A stretch of DNA of 64,000 nt from Sphingomonas changbaiensis NBRC 104936 (GCF_000974765.1 NZ_BBWU01000015.1:1-64000), one strand, 5' to 3'. Counted from the stretch's first letter, positions 17,150-25,784 are shown. Translations and numbers: made by a program. The notes: generated from the sequence alone by a model not told the origin.

Positions 17150-17601
17150 GCGGAGGCCGCCGCGCGCTCCGGCAAATTGTCGAACACGCGGCGGATTTCC
17201 TGGAGCACGTCGACGGTCTTCTCCAGGTCCTCGTCCTGAAACTCCGACATCAAAGGCTCGATCTCGGGTGCCATCCGGGCGACGGACTCGGCATGGGTGG
17301 ACCGGCCGGCAGCGGTGATGCCGATGACCTGGTCGTCGCCCTCGCCGATGCGCCCGATCAGGCCGCGCTGCTCGAGCGCGGCCAGGTGCACGTCGATTTC
17401 CTCAGTCGTCACCTGGAACATCCAGGCCAGGATCGATTTCCGCTCCTGTTCGCGGTTGTTCCGGATGAAGTAATTAAGCGCGCCGAACTGTCCGGCGGTC
17501 AGGCCGGAGGTCTCGATCGTGCCGAGGTGGTTGCGGACAAGATGCTCGACCACCGCAATCTCGGTGAACAGGTCCAGCAACAGCTTTTCGCGATCAGCCA
17601 T
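17146..17601 (-). CDS. MarR family transcriptional regulator
   Basis: 151 residues, ATG at 17601. The helical N-terminus, GLTAGQFGALNYFIRNN and the winged-helix part KSILAWMFQVTTEEIDVHLAALEQRGLIGRIGEGDD fit MarR-type dimeric repressors. GITAAGRSTHAESVARMAPE is the usual wing-to-helix segment. It lies 19 bases downstream of the alpha/beta hydrolase gene on the same strand, so the two probably form an operon. The ligand is unknown. Confidence 0.8.
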   Translation of the reverse strand: MADREKLLLDLFTEIAVVEHLVRNHLGTIETSGLTAGQFGALNYFIRNNREQERKSILAWMFQVTTEEIDVHLAALEQRGLIGRIGEGDDQVIGITAAGRSTHAESVARMAPEIEPLMSEFQDEDLEKTVDVLQEIRRVFDNLPERAAASA

Positions 17602-17620
17602 GACGCGTCTCCGCGCAAAA

Positions 17621-18277
17621 TCACCGGATCGGGCAGCTCGGATCCAGCCGGAAATCGAGATACTTGTCCACGCTTCCCATCAGCTGCGGCATTTCGTGCT
17701 CAAAGAAATGATTCGCGCCCGGGATGGTGTCGTGATGGATCGTGATGTGCTTTTGGGTGCGCAGCTTGTCGACGAGCTTCTGCACGGCAGACGGCGTCAC
17801 GACTTCGTCCGCTTCGCCTTGGACGATGATGCCGGATGCCGGGCAGGGCGCCAGGAAGCTGAAATCGTACATGTTCGCGGGCGGCGCGATCGAGATGAAG
17901 CCTCGGACTTCGGGGCGGCGCATCAACAGCTGCATGCCGATCCACGCGCCGAAACTGACGCCGGCAACCCAGGTCTGCTGTGCTTCGGGGTGAAAGCTCT
18001 GCACCCAATCCAGCGCCGAGGCGGCGTCCGACAGCTCACCGACGCCGTTGTCGAACGTCCCCTGGCTCTTGCCCACGCCGCGGAAGTTGAAGCGCAGCGT
18101 CGCGAAGCCGCGCCGCGCAAAGGTCTGATACAGCGCCTGCACGATGCGGTTGTTCATCGTCCCCATGGCCTGCGGGTGGGGATGCAGGATCATCGCGACC
18201 GGCGCGCGGGGGCGCGGCGGCGGAGCAAAACGACCCTCGAGGCGCCCCTCGGGGCCGGGAAAAATAACTTCGGGCAT
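17621..18277 (-). CDS. Alpha/beta hydrolase
   Basis: 218 residues from the ATG at 18277 (MPEVIFPGPEGRLEGRF). AMILHPHPQAMGTMNNRIVQ provides the oxyanion region, FNFRGVGKSQGTFD follows, and VAGVSFGAWIGMQ is the nucleophile elbow with Ser. Asp (QGEADEVVTP) and His (PGANHFFEHE) complete the triad. This subgroup is related to dienelactone-hydrolase-like peptidase S9 relatives; substrate unknown. Divergent from the cysteine desulfurase. Confidence 0.85.
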   Translation of the reverse strand: MPEVIFPGPEGRLEGRFAPPPRPRAPVAMILHPHPQAMGTMNNRIVQALYQTFARRGFATLRFNFRGVGKSQGTFDNGVGELSDAASALDWVQSFHPEAQQTWVAGVSFGAWIGMQLLMRRPEVRGFISIAPPANMYDFSFLAPCPASGIIVQGEADEVVTPSAVQKLVDKLRTQKHITIHHDTIPGANHFFEHEMPQLMGSVDKYLDFRLDPSCPIR

Positions 18278-18367
18278 AGCACCTTGATCGAAAATGCGCC
18301 CGGAATGGTGGCGCAGAGTTGCGGCGCTATATAGGATTGTCGCCGAAATTCGCAAACGAGTCCCACG

Positions 18368-19444
18368 TTGAGCCAGCGCCTCTATCTCGATCATGCTGCC
18401 ACCACGCCGATGGTGCTGTCCGCGCGCGAGGCGATGCGGGCCGCGATCGCGCGCTGGGCCAATCCGTCGTCGCCCCATGCCGAGGGCCGCGCCGCCCGGG
18501 CGATGCTGGAGGATGCGCGCAGCCGAATCGCGAAAGCGCTTGGCTGGGACGGCGAGGTGATCCTGACGAGCGGCGCGACCGAGGCGATCCGCATCGCCCT
18601 GACCCGGACAAAGTGCGACGCGCGAATCATCTCCGCGGTCGAGCATGAGGCGGTCCACCGGGTCGCGAGCGACGCCTATTTCCTGCCGGTCCAGCAGGAC
18701 GGAACCGTTCTGCCCGACGCGCTCACCGGACGATTGGGCGCCCTCGGGGCAAAGGCGCCGCTGGTGGCGATCCAAGCTGTGAACAACGAAACCGGCGTGT
18801 GCCAGCCGCTCGGCAAGCTTGCGGCCATTGTCCGGAAGGCCGGCGGGCTGCTGTTCGCCGACTGCGCGCAGGCCGCCGGGAAGGCAGCGCTGCCCGACGC
18901 CGACCTGATCGCGATTTCGGCGCACAAATTCGGCGGTCCGCCCGGGGTCGGCGCGTTGCTGGTGCGCGATCTGGGCGTGCTGGACGCGAGCGGAGGCCAG
19001 GAGAAAGGCTATCGGCCCGGCACCGAGAATCTGCCGGGCGTGGTCGCGATGGCGGCGGCGCTGGAGGAAGGCCGCGGCTGGGTCGACCGCGCCGCGGACC
19101 TGCGCGCGCATCTGGACGGCGCGATCGAGGCGGCCGGCGGCGAGGTCGTCGCCAAGCGTTCGCCGCGGCTGGCGACGATCGCGGCCTACCGAATGCCGGG
19201 CGTGGCGGCCTCGGCCCAGCTGATCCAGCTCGACCTGGCCGGCATCGCGATCTCGGCCGGCAGCGCCTGCTCGTCGGGCACGCTGAAGACCAGCCATGTG
19301 CTCTCGGCGATGGGCTGGGGCGAGGCGGAGGCGGCGCAGGTGATCCGCGCCAGCTTTGGCCCGGAGACCAGCCGCGCCGACATCTACCGCTTCGTCGAGG
19401 CCTGGAAGCGTATCGCGGACGGGGCGCGCAGCCGCGCAGCCTGA
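18368..19444 (+). CDS. Cysteine desulfurase, first of a tandem pair
   Basis: 358 residues from a TTG at 18368 (MSQRLYLDHAATTPM). It is a class V PLP aminotransferase that takes sulfur from cysteine for Fe-S clusters or tRNA thiolation. The PLP lysine is K187 in ISAHKFGGPPG, and the persulfide cysteine is C301 in SAGSACSSGTLKTSH. The stop overlaps the next start (ATGA). It shares the same catalytic layout as its neighbour, but the two are only moderately similar, so the duplication is old. Confidence 0.9.
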   Translation: MSQRLYLDHAATTPMVLSAREAMRAAIARWANPSSPHAEGRAARAMLEDARSRIAKALGWDGEVILTSGATEAIRIALTRTKCDARIISAVEHEAVHRVASDAYFLPVQQDGTVLPDALTGRLGALGAKAPLVAIQAVNNETGVCQPLGKLAAIVRKAGGLLFADCAQAAGKAALPDADLIAISAHKFGGPPGVGALLVRDLGVLDASGGQEKGYRPGTENLPGVVAMAAALEEGRGWVDRAADLRAHLDGAIEAAGGEVVAKRSPRLATIAAYRMPGVAASAQLIQLDLAGIAISAGSACSSGTLKTSHVLSAMGWGEAEAAQVIRASFGPETSRADIYRFVEAWKRIADGARSRAA

Positions 19445-20622
19445 TGAGTCCGATCTACCTCGACTATCAGGCGACGACGCCGCTCGCGCCCGAGGCGCAC
19501 GCGGCGATGGAGCCTTGGCTGGCCGACAAATTCGGAAACCCGCATTCGCCGCACCGGATGGGGCGCGAGGCGAAGGCGGCGGTGGAGGTGGCGCGGGATC
19601 AAGTCCTCTCCTGTCTCCGTTCTTCTCGAGCGAAGTCGAGAGACGAATGTGCGGCGGAAGGGCGCTTCTCGACTTCGCTCGAAGCGAACGGGTCGTTGTT
19701 GTTTACCTCGGGAGCAACGGAGGCAGCGAACCTTGCCATCAAGGGCGCGGCATGGGCTGCTCCTGCTAATCGCCGCAAGATCGTCACGCTCGCGACCGAG
19801 CATGCCTGTGTGCTCGACACGGTGCTCTGGCTCGGCAGCCATGGCTTCGAGGCGGTGGTGCTGCCCGTCGGCCGCGATGGTCTGGTCGACCTGGACACGG
19901 TGCGAAACGCCGTCGACGAACGCACCGCGGTCGTCGCCGCGATGCTGGTGAACAACGAGATCGGCGTGATTCAGCCGGTCGCGGAGATCGGCCGGATCGC
20001 GCGAGACGCCGGCGCGCTGTTCTTCTGCGATGCGGTGCAGGGGCTCGGCCGCGTGGCGCTGCCGGACGCCGACCTGATCGCCGTCTCCGCGCACAAGCTC
20101 TTTGGGCCTAAAGGCATCGGGGCGCTCTGGGTGCGCGACGGCGCTGCGGTTGAGCCGCTGATGCACGGCGGCGGGCAGGAAGCCGGCATCCGCTCGGGCA
20201 CGCTCAGCCCCGCGCTCTGTGCCGGCTTCGGCGCTGCGGCGGCGCTTGCGGAGGTGCGGCATGATGAAGATGCGGCGCATGTCGAACGGCTCTGGGCGCT
20301 GGCGACCGCAAAGCTCTGTGGCTGGACGATCAACGGATCGACCAGGCAGCGTTATCGCGGCAACCTCAACATCCGCGCCGACGGGCTGGACGCCGCACGG
20401 CTGATCTCGGACGTGCGCGGCGTCGCTTTCTCGGCCGGGTCGGCGTGCGCGAGCGGCTCGGGACGGCCGAGCCATGTGCTGAAGGCGATCGGCCTTTCGG
20501 ATGCGGAGGCGCGGTCGAGCATCCGTCTGGGGTTCGGCCGGTACACGACAGAGGAAGAGCTGAACCGTGCGCTCGACCTGATCCTCGAAGCGGCGGCCGC
20601 GCAGGGGCTGAAGGCGGCGTGA
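19444..20622 (+). CDS. Cysteine desulfurase, second copy, with in-frame repeat insertion
   Basis: 392 residues from the ATG at 19444. PLP lysine K218 (VSAHKLFGPKGIGALW) and persulfide cysteine C335 (SAGSACASGSG) are intact. Residues about 55-84 (from VLSCLRSS to SLEANGS) have no counterpart: between the ARDQ helix and the LLFTSGATEA strand there are about 33 residues where the first copy has about 14. This extra part is encoded by a palindromic repeat in frame. The site is likely a surface loop, so activity may persist. The ferredoxin gene overlaps the stop. Confidence 0.88.
   Translation: MSPIYLDYQATTPLAPEAHAAMEPWLADKFGNPHSPHRMGREAKAAVEVARDQVLSCLRSSRAKSRDECAAEGRFSTSLEANGSLLFTSGATEAANLAIKGAAWAAPANRRKIVTLATEHACVLDTVLWLGSHGFEAVVLPVGRDGLVDLDTVRNAVDERTAVVAAMLVNNEIGVIQPVAEIGRIARDAGALFFCDAVQGLGRVALPDADLIAVSAHKLFGPKGIGALWVRDGAAVEPLMHGGGQEAGIRSGTLSPALCAGFGAAAALAEVRHDEDAAHVERLWALATAKLCGWTINGSTRQRYRGNLNIRADGLDAARLISDVRGVAFSAGSACASGSGRPSHVLKAIGLSDAEARSSIRLGFGRYTTEEELNRALDLILEAAAAQGLKAA
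19617..19692. repeat. Palindromic repeat inserted in frame in a cysteine desulfurase gene
   Basis: The two arms share the 16-base core TCGAGCGAAGTCGAGA, direct on the left (19626-19641) and reverse-complemented (TCTCGACTTCGCTCGA) on the right (about 19667-19682). CCGTTC/GAACGG outer ends flank the unit. It keeps the reading frame open throughout. Confidence 0.75.
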
Positions 20623-20951
20623 CGCGCGTGCGGTTCATCAGCGCGGATGGCTCGACCGTCCGCGAAGTCGACGCCGCGCCCGGCGAACGGCTGCTCGACG
20701 TCGCGCAGGCCGATGGCCAGCCGCTGGAAGGCACGTGCGAGGGCCAGATGGCCTGCTCGACGTGCCATGTGATCGTTGATGTCACGGATTTCGCGAAGCT
20801 GCCACCGGCGAGCGAGCCGGAAGAGGACATGCTTGACTTGGCCGCCGGCGCCACGCGACACAGCCGGCTCGCCTGCCAGATCTATCTGGGCGCCGATCTG
20901 GAGGAGCTCACGGTGCGTATTCCGTCCGAAGTCAGGAACATGCAACGGTGA
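20619..20951 (+). CDS. fdx: 2Fe-2S ferredoxin, adrenodoxin/Isc type
   Basis: 110 residues from a GTG at 20619, overlapping the desulfurase stop (GTGA). Four cluster ligands are visible: C40, C46, C49 (CEGQMACSTC) and C86 (RLACQI), the Cx5Cx2C..C spacing of adrenodoxin-type ferredoxins that donate electrons in Fe-S assembly. Placement after two desulfurases supports that role. No scaffold protein or chaperones (iscU, hscAB) are nearby. The stop overlaps the kinase start. Confidence 0.9.
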   Translation: MTRVRFISADGSTVREVDAAPGERLLDVAQADGQPLEGTCEGQMACSTCHVIVDVTDFAKLPPASEPEEDMLDLAAGATRHSRLACQIYLGADLEELTVRIPSEVRNMQR

Positions 20952-23200
20952 GAGTGGCCGGATTGCTGGACGGAGTATCCGACGACGCACGGCTCGTCCA
21001 GCTCCTTGACAGCATCGATGACGGCTATGTCGCGGTCGACGGCGAATGGCGCATCCGGCTGTTCAACAGGGCCGCGGCCGAGTTCGTGGGGCGACACCGT
21101 GCCGAGCTGATCGGCCGCACTCTTTGGGAGGGTGTGCCCGAGATCGTGGGGACCGAGACGGAGCGGCAGCTCCGCCGTGCCGCGGCAGGCGAGAAGATCT
21201 GTTTCGAGACGCGGTCCTCCACGCGGCCCGACCGCGACGTGGTGATCCGCGCTGTCCTGCTGCCGGACCGGTCTCTCACCATCACGTTCAGCGATATCAC
21301 CGAACGCACGACGGCCGAGCGCACCGCCCGGGAAAGCGAGGCGCGGTTCCGCCTGATCGCCGATTCCGCACCGGTGCCGATGTGGGTGACGTCGCTCGAC
21401 CGCAAACGCTGGTTCGTGAACCGCGCCTATGTCGAGTTTCTGGGTGTCGGTTACGAGGAGGCGACGCAGTTCGACTGGCGCAGCGTCATCCACCCGGATG
21501 ATATCGGCCGCATCCTGAAGGAGCAGGTCGAGAAGGAAGCGTCGCTTCAGCCGTTCATGCTCGAGGCGCGCTATCGCAAGACGGGCGGCGATTATTGCTG
21601 GCTTCGGTCCCATTCGCAGCCGCGCTGGGGGCCGGACGGCGAGCATGTGGGATTCATCGGCGTCGCGTTCGATGTGACCATCGCCAAGGATGCCGAACTG
21701 GAGCTGCAGCGTCAGGTTGCGGAACGCACGGCGGAACTGGAGGCGCTGTACACGCGGACGCCCACCATCCTGCAATCGCAGAGCGCCGACGGGCGCCTCG
21801 TCAGCGTGTCGGACCGGTGGCTGGAGTTCATGGGATTCGAGAGCCGCGAGCAGGTGGTGGGTCGGCCGGCCGTGGATTTTCTCTCGGACGGCGATCTGGA
21901 GCGCTATCGCCGCGAGGACTGGCCAGCGCTGCTGGCGGGCCGCGAAGTGAAGGACGCCGAATATCGTGTCGTGAAGCGCAACGGCGAGATTGCGGACGTG
22001 CTGATCTCGTCGCGGCCGTGGCACGACAGCGAGGGCCGGTTCGTCCGGACGATGGCGGCCATCATCGACGTTTCGGCGAGGAAGCGCACCGAGGAAGCGC
22101 TGCGCCAGGCGCAGAAGGTCGAGGCGATGGGCCAGCTGACCGGCGGCGTCGCGCATGACTTCAACAACCTGTTGGCGCCGATCATCGGCGGGCTCGACTT
22201 GCTGCAGCGGCGCGGCGTGGGCGACGCGCGGACGCAGCAGACGATCGGGTCTGCGCTGCAGGCGGCCGAGCGCGCGAAGACCCTGGTGCAACGGCTGCTC
22301 GCCTTCGCACGCCGCCAGCCGCTCCAGCCGTCACCGGTCGATGCCGGGCGCCTGATCGAAGGGATGGCCGAGTTGATCGGCTCGACCGTCGGGCCCCGCA
22401 TCCGGCTTGTGCTGGACGTGTCCGACGATCTGCCGGCGTGCCTGGCCGATCCCAACCAGGTCGAGATGGCGCTGCTGAACCTCAGCGTGAACGCGCGCGA
22501 CGCGATGCCGGACGGCGGTACGCTGACGATCGCGGCAGGCGTAGAGCAGGTCGACGAAGCTGCCCACGACCTGCGGCCGGGCAGCTATGTCCGTCTTGCG
22601 GTGTCCGACACCGGCTGCGGCATGGACGAGGACGTGGCGGCGCGCGCGATCGAGCCGTTCTTTTCGACGAAGGGAATCGGGCGCGGCACCGGGCTTGGCC
22701 TGTCGATGGTGCACGGCCTCGCCGCGCAGCTGGGCGGAGCCCTGCGGCTGAAGAGCGCGCCCGGCCAGGGCACCGAAGTCCAGCTTTGGCTGCCCTGCGC
22801 CGCCGCCCGGCCGGAGGCGAGTGCTGCCGGCCAGTCCCCGCGAACGGTGAACGGCGCAGGCGCGGTGCTGCTGGTCGACGATGAGCCGCTGGTCCGCGCG
22901 TCAACCGCGGATATGCTGGAAGACATGGGCTTCACCGTCGTGGCGCTGGAGTCCGCCGACGAGGCAGCGGCGCGGCTGGCGGATGGCCTTGCCGTCGATC
23001 TGATCGTGACCGACCACCTGATGCCGGGCATGACCGGGACCGAGCTGGCGCGGACGGTTCGGTCGACCCGGCCGGGCACGCCGGTCCTGATCATTTCCGG
23101 TTACGCCGAGGCAGGCGGGATCGAGAGCGATCTGCCACGCCTGACCAAGCCGTTCCGGCATGCCGACCTGGCTGCGATGCTGACGACGCTGCTCGGCTAG
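20948..23200 (+). CDS. Hybrid sensor histidine kinase with three PAS domains and a receiver
   Basis: 750 residues from a GTG at 20948, overlapping the ferredoxin stop. PAS-like domains cover about residues 10-120, 130-245 and 265-375. The phosphoacceptor is H403 (GGVAHDFNNLLAPI), followed by an ATPase part with NLSVNARDAMPDGG and DTGCGMDED. The C-terminal receiver begins VLLVDDEPLVRAS, with D689 (TDHLMPGMTG) as acceptor. No membrane helices are evident, so it is cytoplasmic. Its tight overlap with Fe-S genes hints at redox or oxygen sensing, but no Cys or haem site is obvious. Confidence 0.88.
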   Translation: MRVAGLLDGVSDDARLVQLLDSIDDGYVAVDGEWRIRLFNRAAAEFVGRHRAELIGRTLWEGVPEIVGTETERQLRRAAAGEKICFETRSSTRPDRDVVIRAVLLPDRSLTITFSDITERTTAERTARESEARFRLIADSAPVPMWVTSLDRKRWFVNRAYVEFLGVGYEEATQFDWRSVIHPDDIGRILKEQVEKEASLQPFMLEARYRKTGGDYCWLRSHSQPRWGPDGEHVGFIGVAFDVTIAKDAELELQRQVAERTAELEALYTRTPTILQSQSADGRLVSVSDRWLEFMGFESREQVVGRPAVDFLSDGDLERYRREDWPALLAGREVKDAEYRVVKRNGEIADVLISSRPWHDSEGRFVRTMAAIIDVSARKRTEEALRQAQKVEAMGQLTGGVAHDFNNLLAPIIGGLDLLQRRGVGDARTQQTIGSALQAAERAKTLVQRLLAFARRQPLQPSPVDAGRLIEGMAELIGSTVGPRIRLVLDVSDDLPACLADPNQVEMALLNLSVNARDAMPDGGTLTIAAGVEQVDEAAHDLRPGSYVRLAVSDTGCGMDEDVAARAIEPFFSTKGIGRGTGLGLSMVHGLAAQLGGALRLKSAPGQGTEVQLWLPCAAARPEASAAGQSPRTVNGAGAVLLVDDEPLVRASTADMLEDMGFTVVALESADEAAARLADGLAVDLIVTDHLMPGMTGTELARTVRSTRPGTPVLIISGYAEAGGIESDLPRLTKPFRHADLAAMLTTLLG

Positions 23201-23598
23201 GCTTTTTCGAAAGCGGTAAGGATCGGGCAGGGACCCTTGGTGCCGGCCCCGCAATCGTCGGCAAGCCGGCTGAGCGCGTCACGCGCGGTTTGCAGCTCGG
23301 CGATCTTCACGTCGAGCGCTGCCACCCGTTCGCGTGCCAGCTGGCGCGCGCGCGGCCGGTCGTCGGTCGCGTCGAGCGCCAACAGATCCCCGATCTCCTG
23401 CAGCGTGAAGCCGGCCGCCTGTGCCGACTTGATGAAGCGCAAGCGTTTGACGTCTTCCTCGCCGTACCGGCGCACGCCGCCGCCCAGACCGTCTCCTTGC
23501 GGCCGCGGCGGTTCCGGCATCAGGCCGCGCCGTTGATAATAGCGGACGGTCTCCACGCCCACGCCGCCCCGAGACGCCAATTTCGCGATCGTCATCAT
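23197..23598 (-). CDS. MerR family metal regulator, CueR-like
   Basis: 133 residues, ATG at 23598 (a second ATG directly follows). Helix-turn-helix ASRGGVGVETVRYYQRRGLM and RRYGEEDVKRLRFIKSAQAAGFTLQEI are standard MerR features. Two C-terminal cysteines, C116 and C124, are spaced Cx7C (DDCGAGTKGPCPI), as in Cu(I)-sensing CueR. The extra cysteine of Hg/Pb/Cd sensors in the dimer helix is absent (position holds DDRPRAR). Copper or silver sensing is therefore inferred. It is divergent from the cysteine-rich peptide and copper genes. Confidence 0.85.
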   Translation of the reverse strand: MMTIAKLASRGGVGVETVRYYQRRGLMPEPPRPQGDGLGGGVRRYGEEDVKRLRFIKSAQAAGFTLQEIGDLLALDATDDRPRARQLARERVAALDVKIAELQTARDALSRLADDCGAGTKGPCPILTAFEKA

Positions 23599-23603
23599 GC
23601 CGA

Positions 23604-23637
23604 TTGACTCCGTACCACGGTACGTATGCGACATAGT
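23604..23637 (+). promoter_or_regulatory. MerR-type promoter/operator for the metal module
   Basis: A -35 box TTGACT (23604-23609) is followed by the perfect dyad CGTACCACGGTACG (23611-23624, CGTACC/GGTACG). CATAGT at 23632-23637 could be the -10 box, which would give an over-long spacer of about 22 bases. Over-long spacers are the mark of MerR-activated promoters, although 19-20 is usual. The TTGACTCCGTAC start is similar to mer promoters. Confidence 0.65.
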
Positions 23638-23674
23638 GCGAGCTCGATTCGCGAGCAAGCAAGGAGACGTAGCA

Positions 23675-23779
23675 ATGACCATCGCGACCCAGAACGATCA
23701 GCAGGCCCAGTCCACAGTTGCGGGCGCGCATGCCGGCTGCAAGTGCCGTCCGTGCACCTGCAAGAACTGCGCTTGCTGA
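23675..23779 (+). CDS. Cysteine-rich metallothionein-like peptide (34 residues)
   Basis: ATG at 23675, preceded by AAGGAG, stop TGA at 23777-23779. The tail GCKCRPCTCKNCAC has six cysteines (22, 24, 27, 29, 32, 34) in a CxCxxCxCxxCxC pattern, interleaved with Lys and Arg. The N-terminal 20 residues are polar and low in charge. The pattern is that of a thiolate metal-binding peptide, plausibly buffering Cu(I) in the cytoplasm. It is the first gene behind the MerR-type promoter. I do not recognise a named family; SmtA-type His/zinc-finger features are lacking. Confidence 0.75.
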   Translation: MTIATQNDQQAQSTVAGAHAGCKCRPCTCKNCAC

Positions 23780-23847
23780 GACGGTCCGGCCGCGCTCTAC
23801 GGAGCGCGGCCGATCCTTGTTCCGCCGATCATCTCCAAAGGACATAC

Positions 23848-25224
23848 GTGCATATCCGTCTTCTCGCCGCCGTTTCGGCCCTGATACCCGCTGCGGCCTA
23901 CGCCCATGACATGCCCGGCATGGCCCATGATGCTGGCGGGCAACCGATGACGATGGAGCACCAGCATCACGATGCTGCCGTTCCGTCTGCGCCCGATCAC
24001 GCTGCAATGGGCCACGACATGGCCGGCATGGCTGCCGGACACGCAATGACCGGCACGCTTAGCGCGTACCCGATGACGCGCGATGCCTCCGGAACGGCAT
24101 GGCAGCCCGATTCCGCGCCGATGCAGGCGATCATGGGCCAGGTCGGCGACTGGTCGACGATGGTGCACGGCTTTGCGGCGCTGACCTACGACAATCAGGG
24201 CGGGCCGCGTGGCGACGACAAGATATTCGTGTCCTCGATGCTGATGGGCATGGCCCAGCACCAGGCGGGCGCCGGCACGCTGACGCTGAAGGCGATGGGC
24301 AGCCTCGATCCGCTGATGGGCAAGCGCGGCTATCCGTTGCTGCTGGCGACCGGCGAGACCGCCGACGGCCGCACCGAACTGGTCGATCGGCAGCACCCGC
24401 ACGACCTGTTCATGGAGCTGTCCGCCACCTACAGCCGCCCGCTGGCCGACAAATTGTCGGGCTTCGTCTACGTCGCACTGCCGGGCGAGCCGGCCCTTGG
24501 CCCGGCGACGTTCATGCACCGCTTTTCCGGCGTCGCGAATCCGGAAGCGCCGATTTCGCACCATTGGCTGGACAGCACGCACGTGACCTTCGGCGTTGCG
24601 ACCGCGGGTCTTGTCTATGGCGGGCTGAAGCTCGAAGGCTCCGTCTTCACCGGGCGGGAGCCGGACCAGCATCGCTACGATATCGAACGGCCCCGTTTCG
24701 ACAGCTGGTCGGCGCGGCTGACCTGGAATCCGACCGCGAACCTGTCGATGCAGGTCAGCCATGGATTCCTGCACAGCCCCGAGCAGTTGCACCCCGAAGA
24801 GGATGTGCGCCGCACGACCGCTTCGGTCACCTACAACCTTCCGGTGGGAGAGAAGGGCGCATGGCAGTCGACCTTCGCCTGGGGCCGCAACGATCCTTCG
24901 GGCGGCCATCATGCCGTCCCGACCGACGCGTTCCTGCTCGAAAGCGCGCTTCAACTGGATCGCTGGACGCTGTTCGGCCGCGCCGAGCGGGTCGACAAGG
25001 ATGAGCTGTTCGGCGACGAGCATAGCGGCAACCCGCTCGCCGGCCGCGTCTTCACCGTCGGCAAGCTGAGCCTGGGCGGCTATCGCAGCGTGCCGGTCGG
25101 CAAGGTCGTACTCGATCTCGGTGGCCTTGTCAGCACCTACGACCTGCCGCGCGCGATCCAGGGCGAATACGGGTCGAGCCCCACCAGCTTCATGCTGTTC
25201 ACGCGGCTGCGCGTCACGGGCTAG
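23848..25224 (+). CDS. His/Met-rich outer-membrane-like copper-associated protein
   Basis: 458 residues from a GTG at 23848 with AAAGGA upstream. After a short signal (LLAAVSALIPAAAYA) comes a metal-binding-like stretch, HDMPGMAHDAGG to HDMAGMAAGHAM, dense in Met and His. The rest is alternating beta strands with aromatic ends, ending in FMLFTRLRVTG, as expected for an outer-membrane barrel. It resembles uncharacterised proteins found in copper-resistance clusters. Its place after the peptide gene supports copper binding or export (inference). Confidence 0.65.
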   Translation: MHIRLLAAVSALIPAAAYAHDMPGMAHDAGGQPMTMEHQHHDAAVPSAPDHAAMGHDMAGMAAGHAMTGTLSAYPMTRDASGTAWQPDSAPMQAIMGQVGDWSTMVHGFAALTYDNQGGPRGDDKIFVSSMLMGMAQHQAGAGTLTLKAMGSLDPLMGKRGYPLLLATGETADGRTELVDRQHPHDLFMELSATYSRPLADKLSGFVYVALPGEPALGPATFMHRFSGVANPEAPISHHWLDSTHVTFGVATAGLVYGGLKLEGSVFTGREPDQHRYDIERPRFDSWSARLTWNPTANLSMQVSHGFLHSPEQLHPEEDVRRTTASVTYNLPVGEKGAWQSTFAWGRNDPSGGHHAVPTDAFLLESALQLDRWTLFGRAERVDKDELFGDEHSGNPLAGRVFTVGKLSLGGYRSVPVGKVVLDLGGLVSTYDLPRAIQGEYGSSPTSFMLFTRLRVTG

Positions 25225-25309
25225 GGAACCTCTTCCCTTCACCCGGCATCCTACGCGCATGCCGGGACCGGGTCTTGCCCTTGCGACGATATGGCGTAGA
25301 GGCGCGGCC

Positions 25310-25717
25310 ATGTCCGCGTTCCGGCGCCTCCCGGCTCAACACCGATCGATGATGCTGGTGCTGGCGCTCGCCATGTTGGTGAAGCTGCTGGTCCCGGTCG
25401 GCTGGATGCCCGTCTTCGACGGCAGCCGGATCGGGCTGGAGCTGTGCGGCGGTTATGCGCCGCCGCCGGTCGCCGCCCACGCGATGCATCACATGGGCGG
25501 CACGCACAGCGATCACAGCAGCCACGACAAGCACCGCGGGGAGCTGCCATGCCCCTACGCGGCGCTGGCCTTTGCGGCGACCGACGTGGATGCTCCGGTT
25601 TTCGCGCTGCGCCCCATTGAGCCGGACGCTGTCCTGTCATCCGCCCCGATCGTGCGGGTGGGCCGCGGACTGGCAGCGCCGCCGCCGCCCGCCACCGGAC
25701 CTCCCGCCCTGGCCTGA
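25310..25717 (+). CDS. DUF2946 family protein
   Basis: 135 residues from the ATG at 25310. One membrane helix (MMLVLALAMLVKLLVPVGWM) precedes LELCGGY, a His-rich run (MHHMGGTHSDHSSHDKH) and LPCPYAALAFA, a layout typical of DUF2946. The Cys and His residues suggest metal binding on the periplasmic side. The family often lies beside TonB receptors and PepSY proteins in copper loci, as here. Function unproven. Confidence 0.75.
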   Translation: MSAFRRLPAQHRSMMLVLALAMLVKLLVPVGWMPVFDGSRIGLELCGGYAPPPVAAHAMHHMGGTHSDHSSHDKHRGELPCPYAALAFAATDVDAPVFALRPIEPDAVLSSAPIVRVGRGLAAPPPPATGPPALA

Positions 25718-25784
25718 TCCGCGCCGCCGTTCGCGGCGGCTCTGCTGCGCCTGGCGCGGCTCAATCAGGTTCAGGAATATCGAC

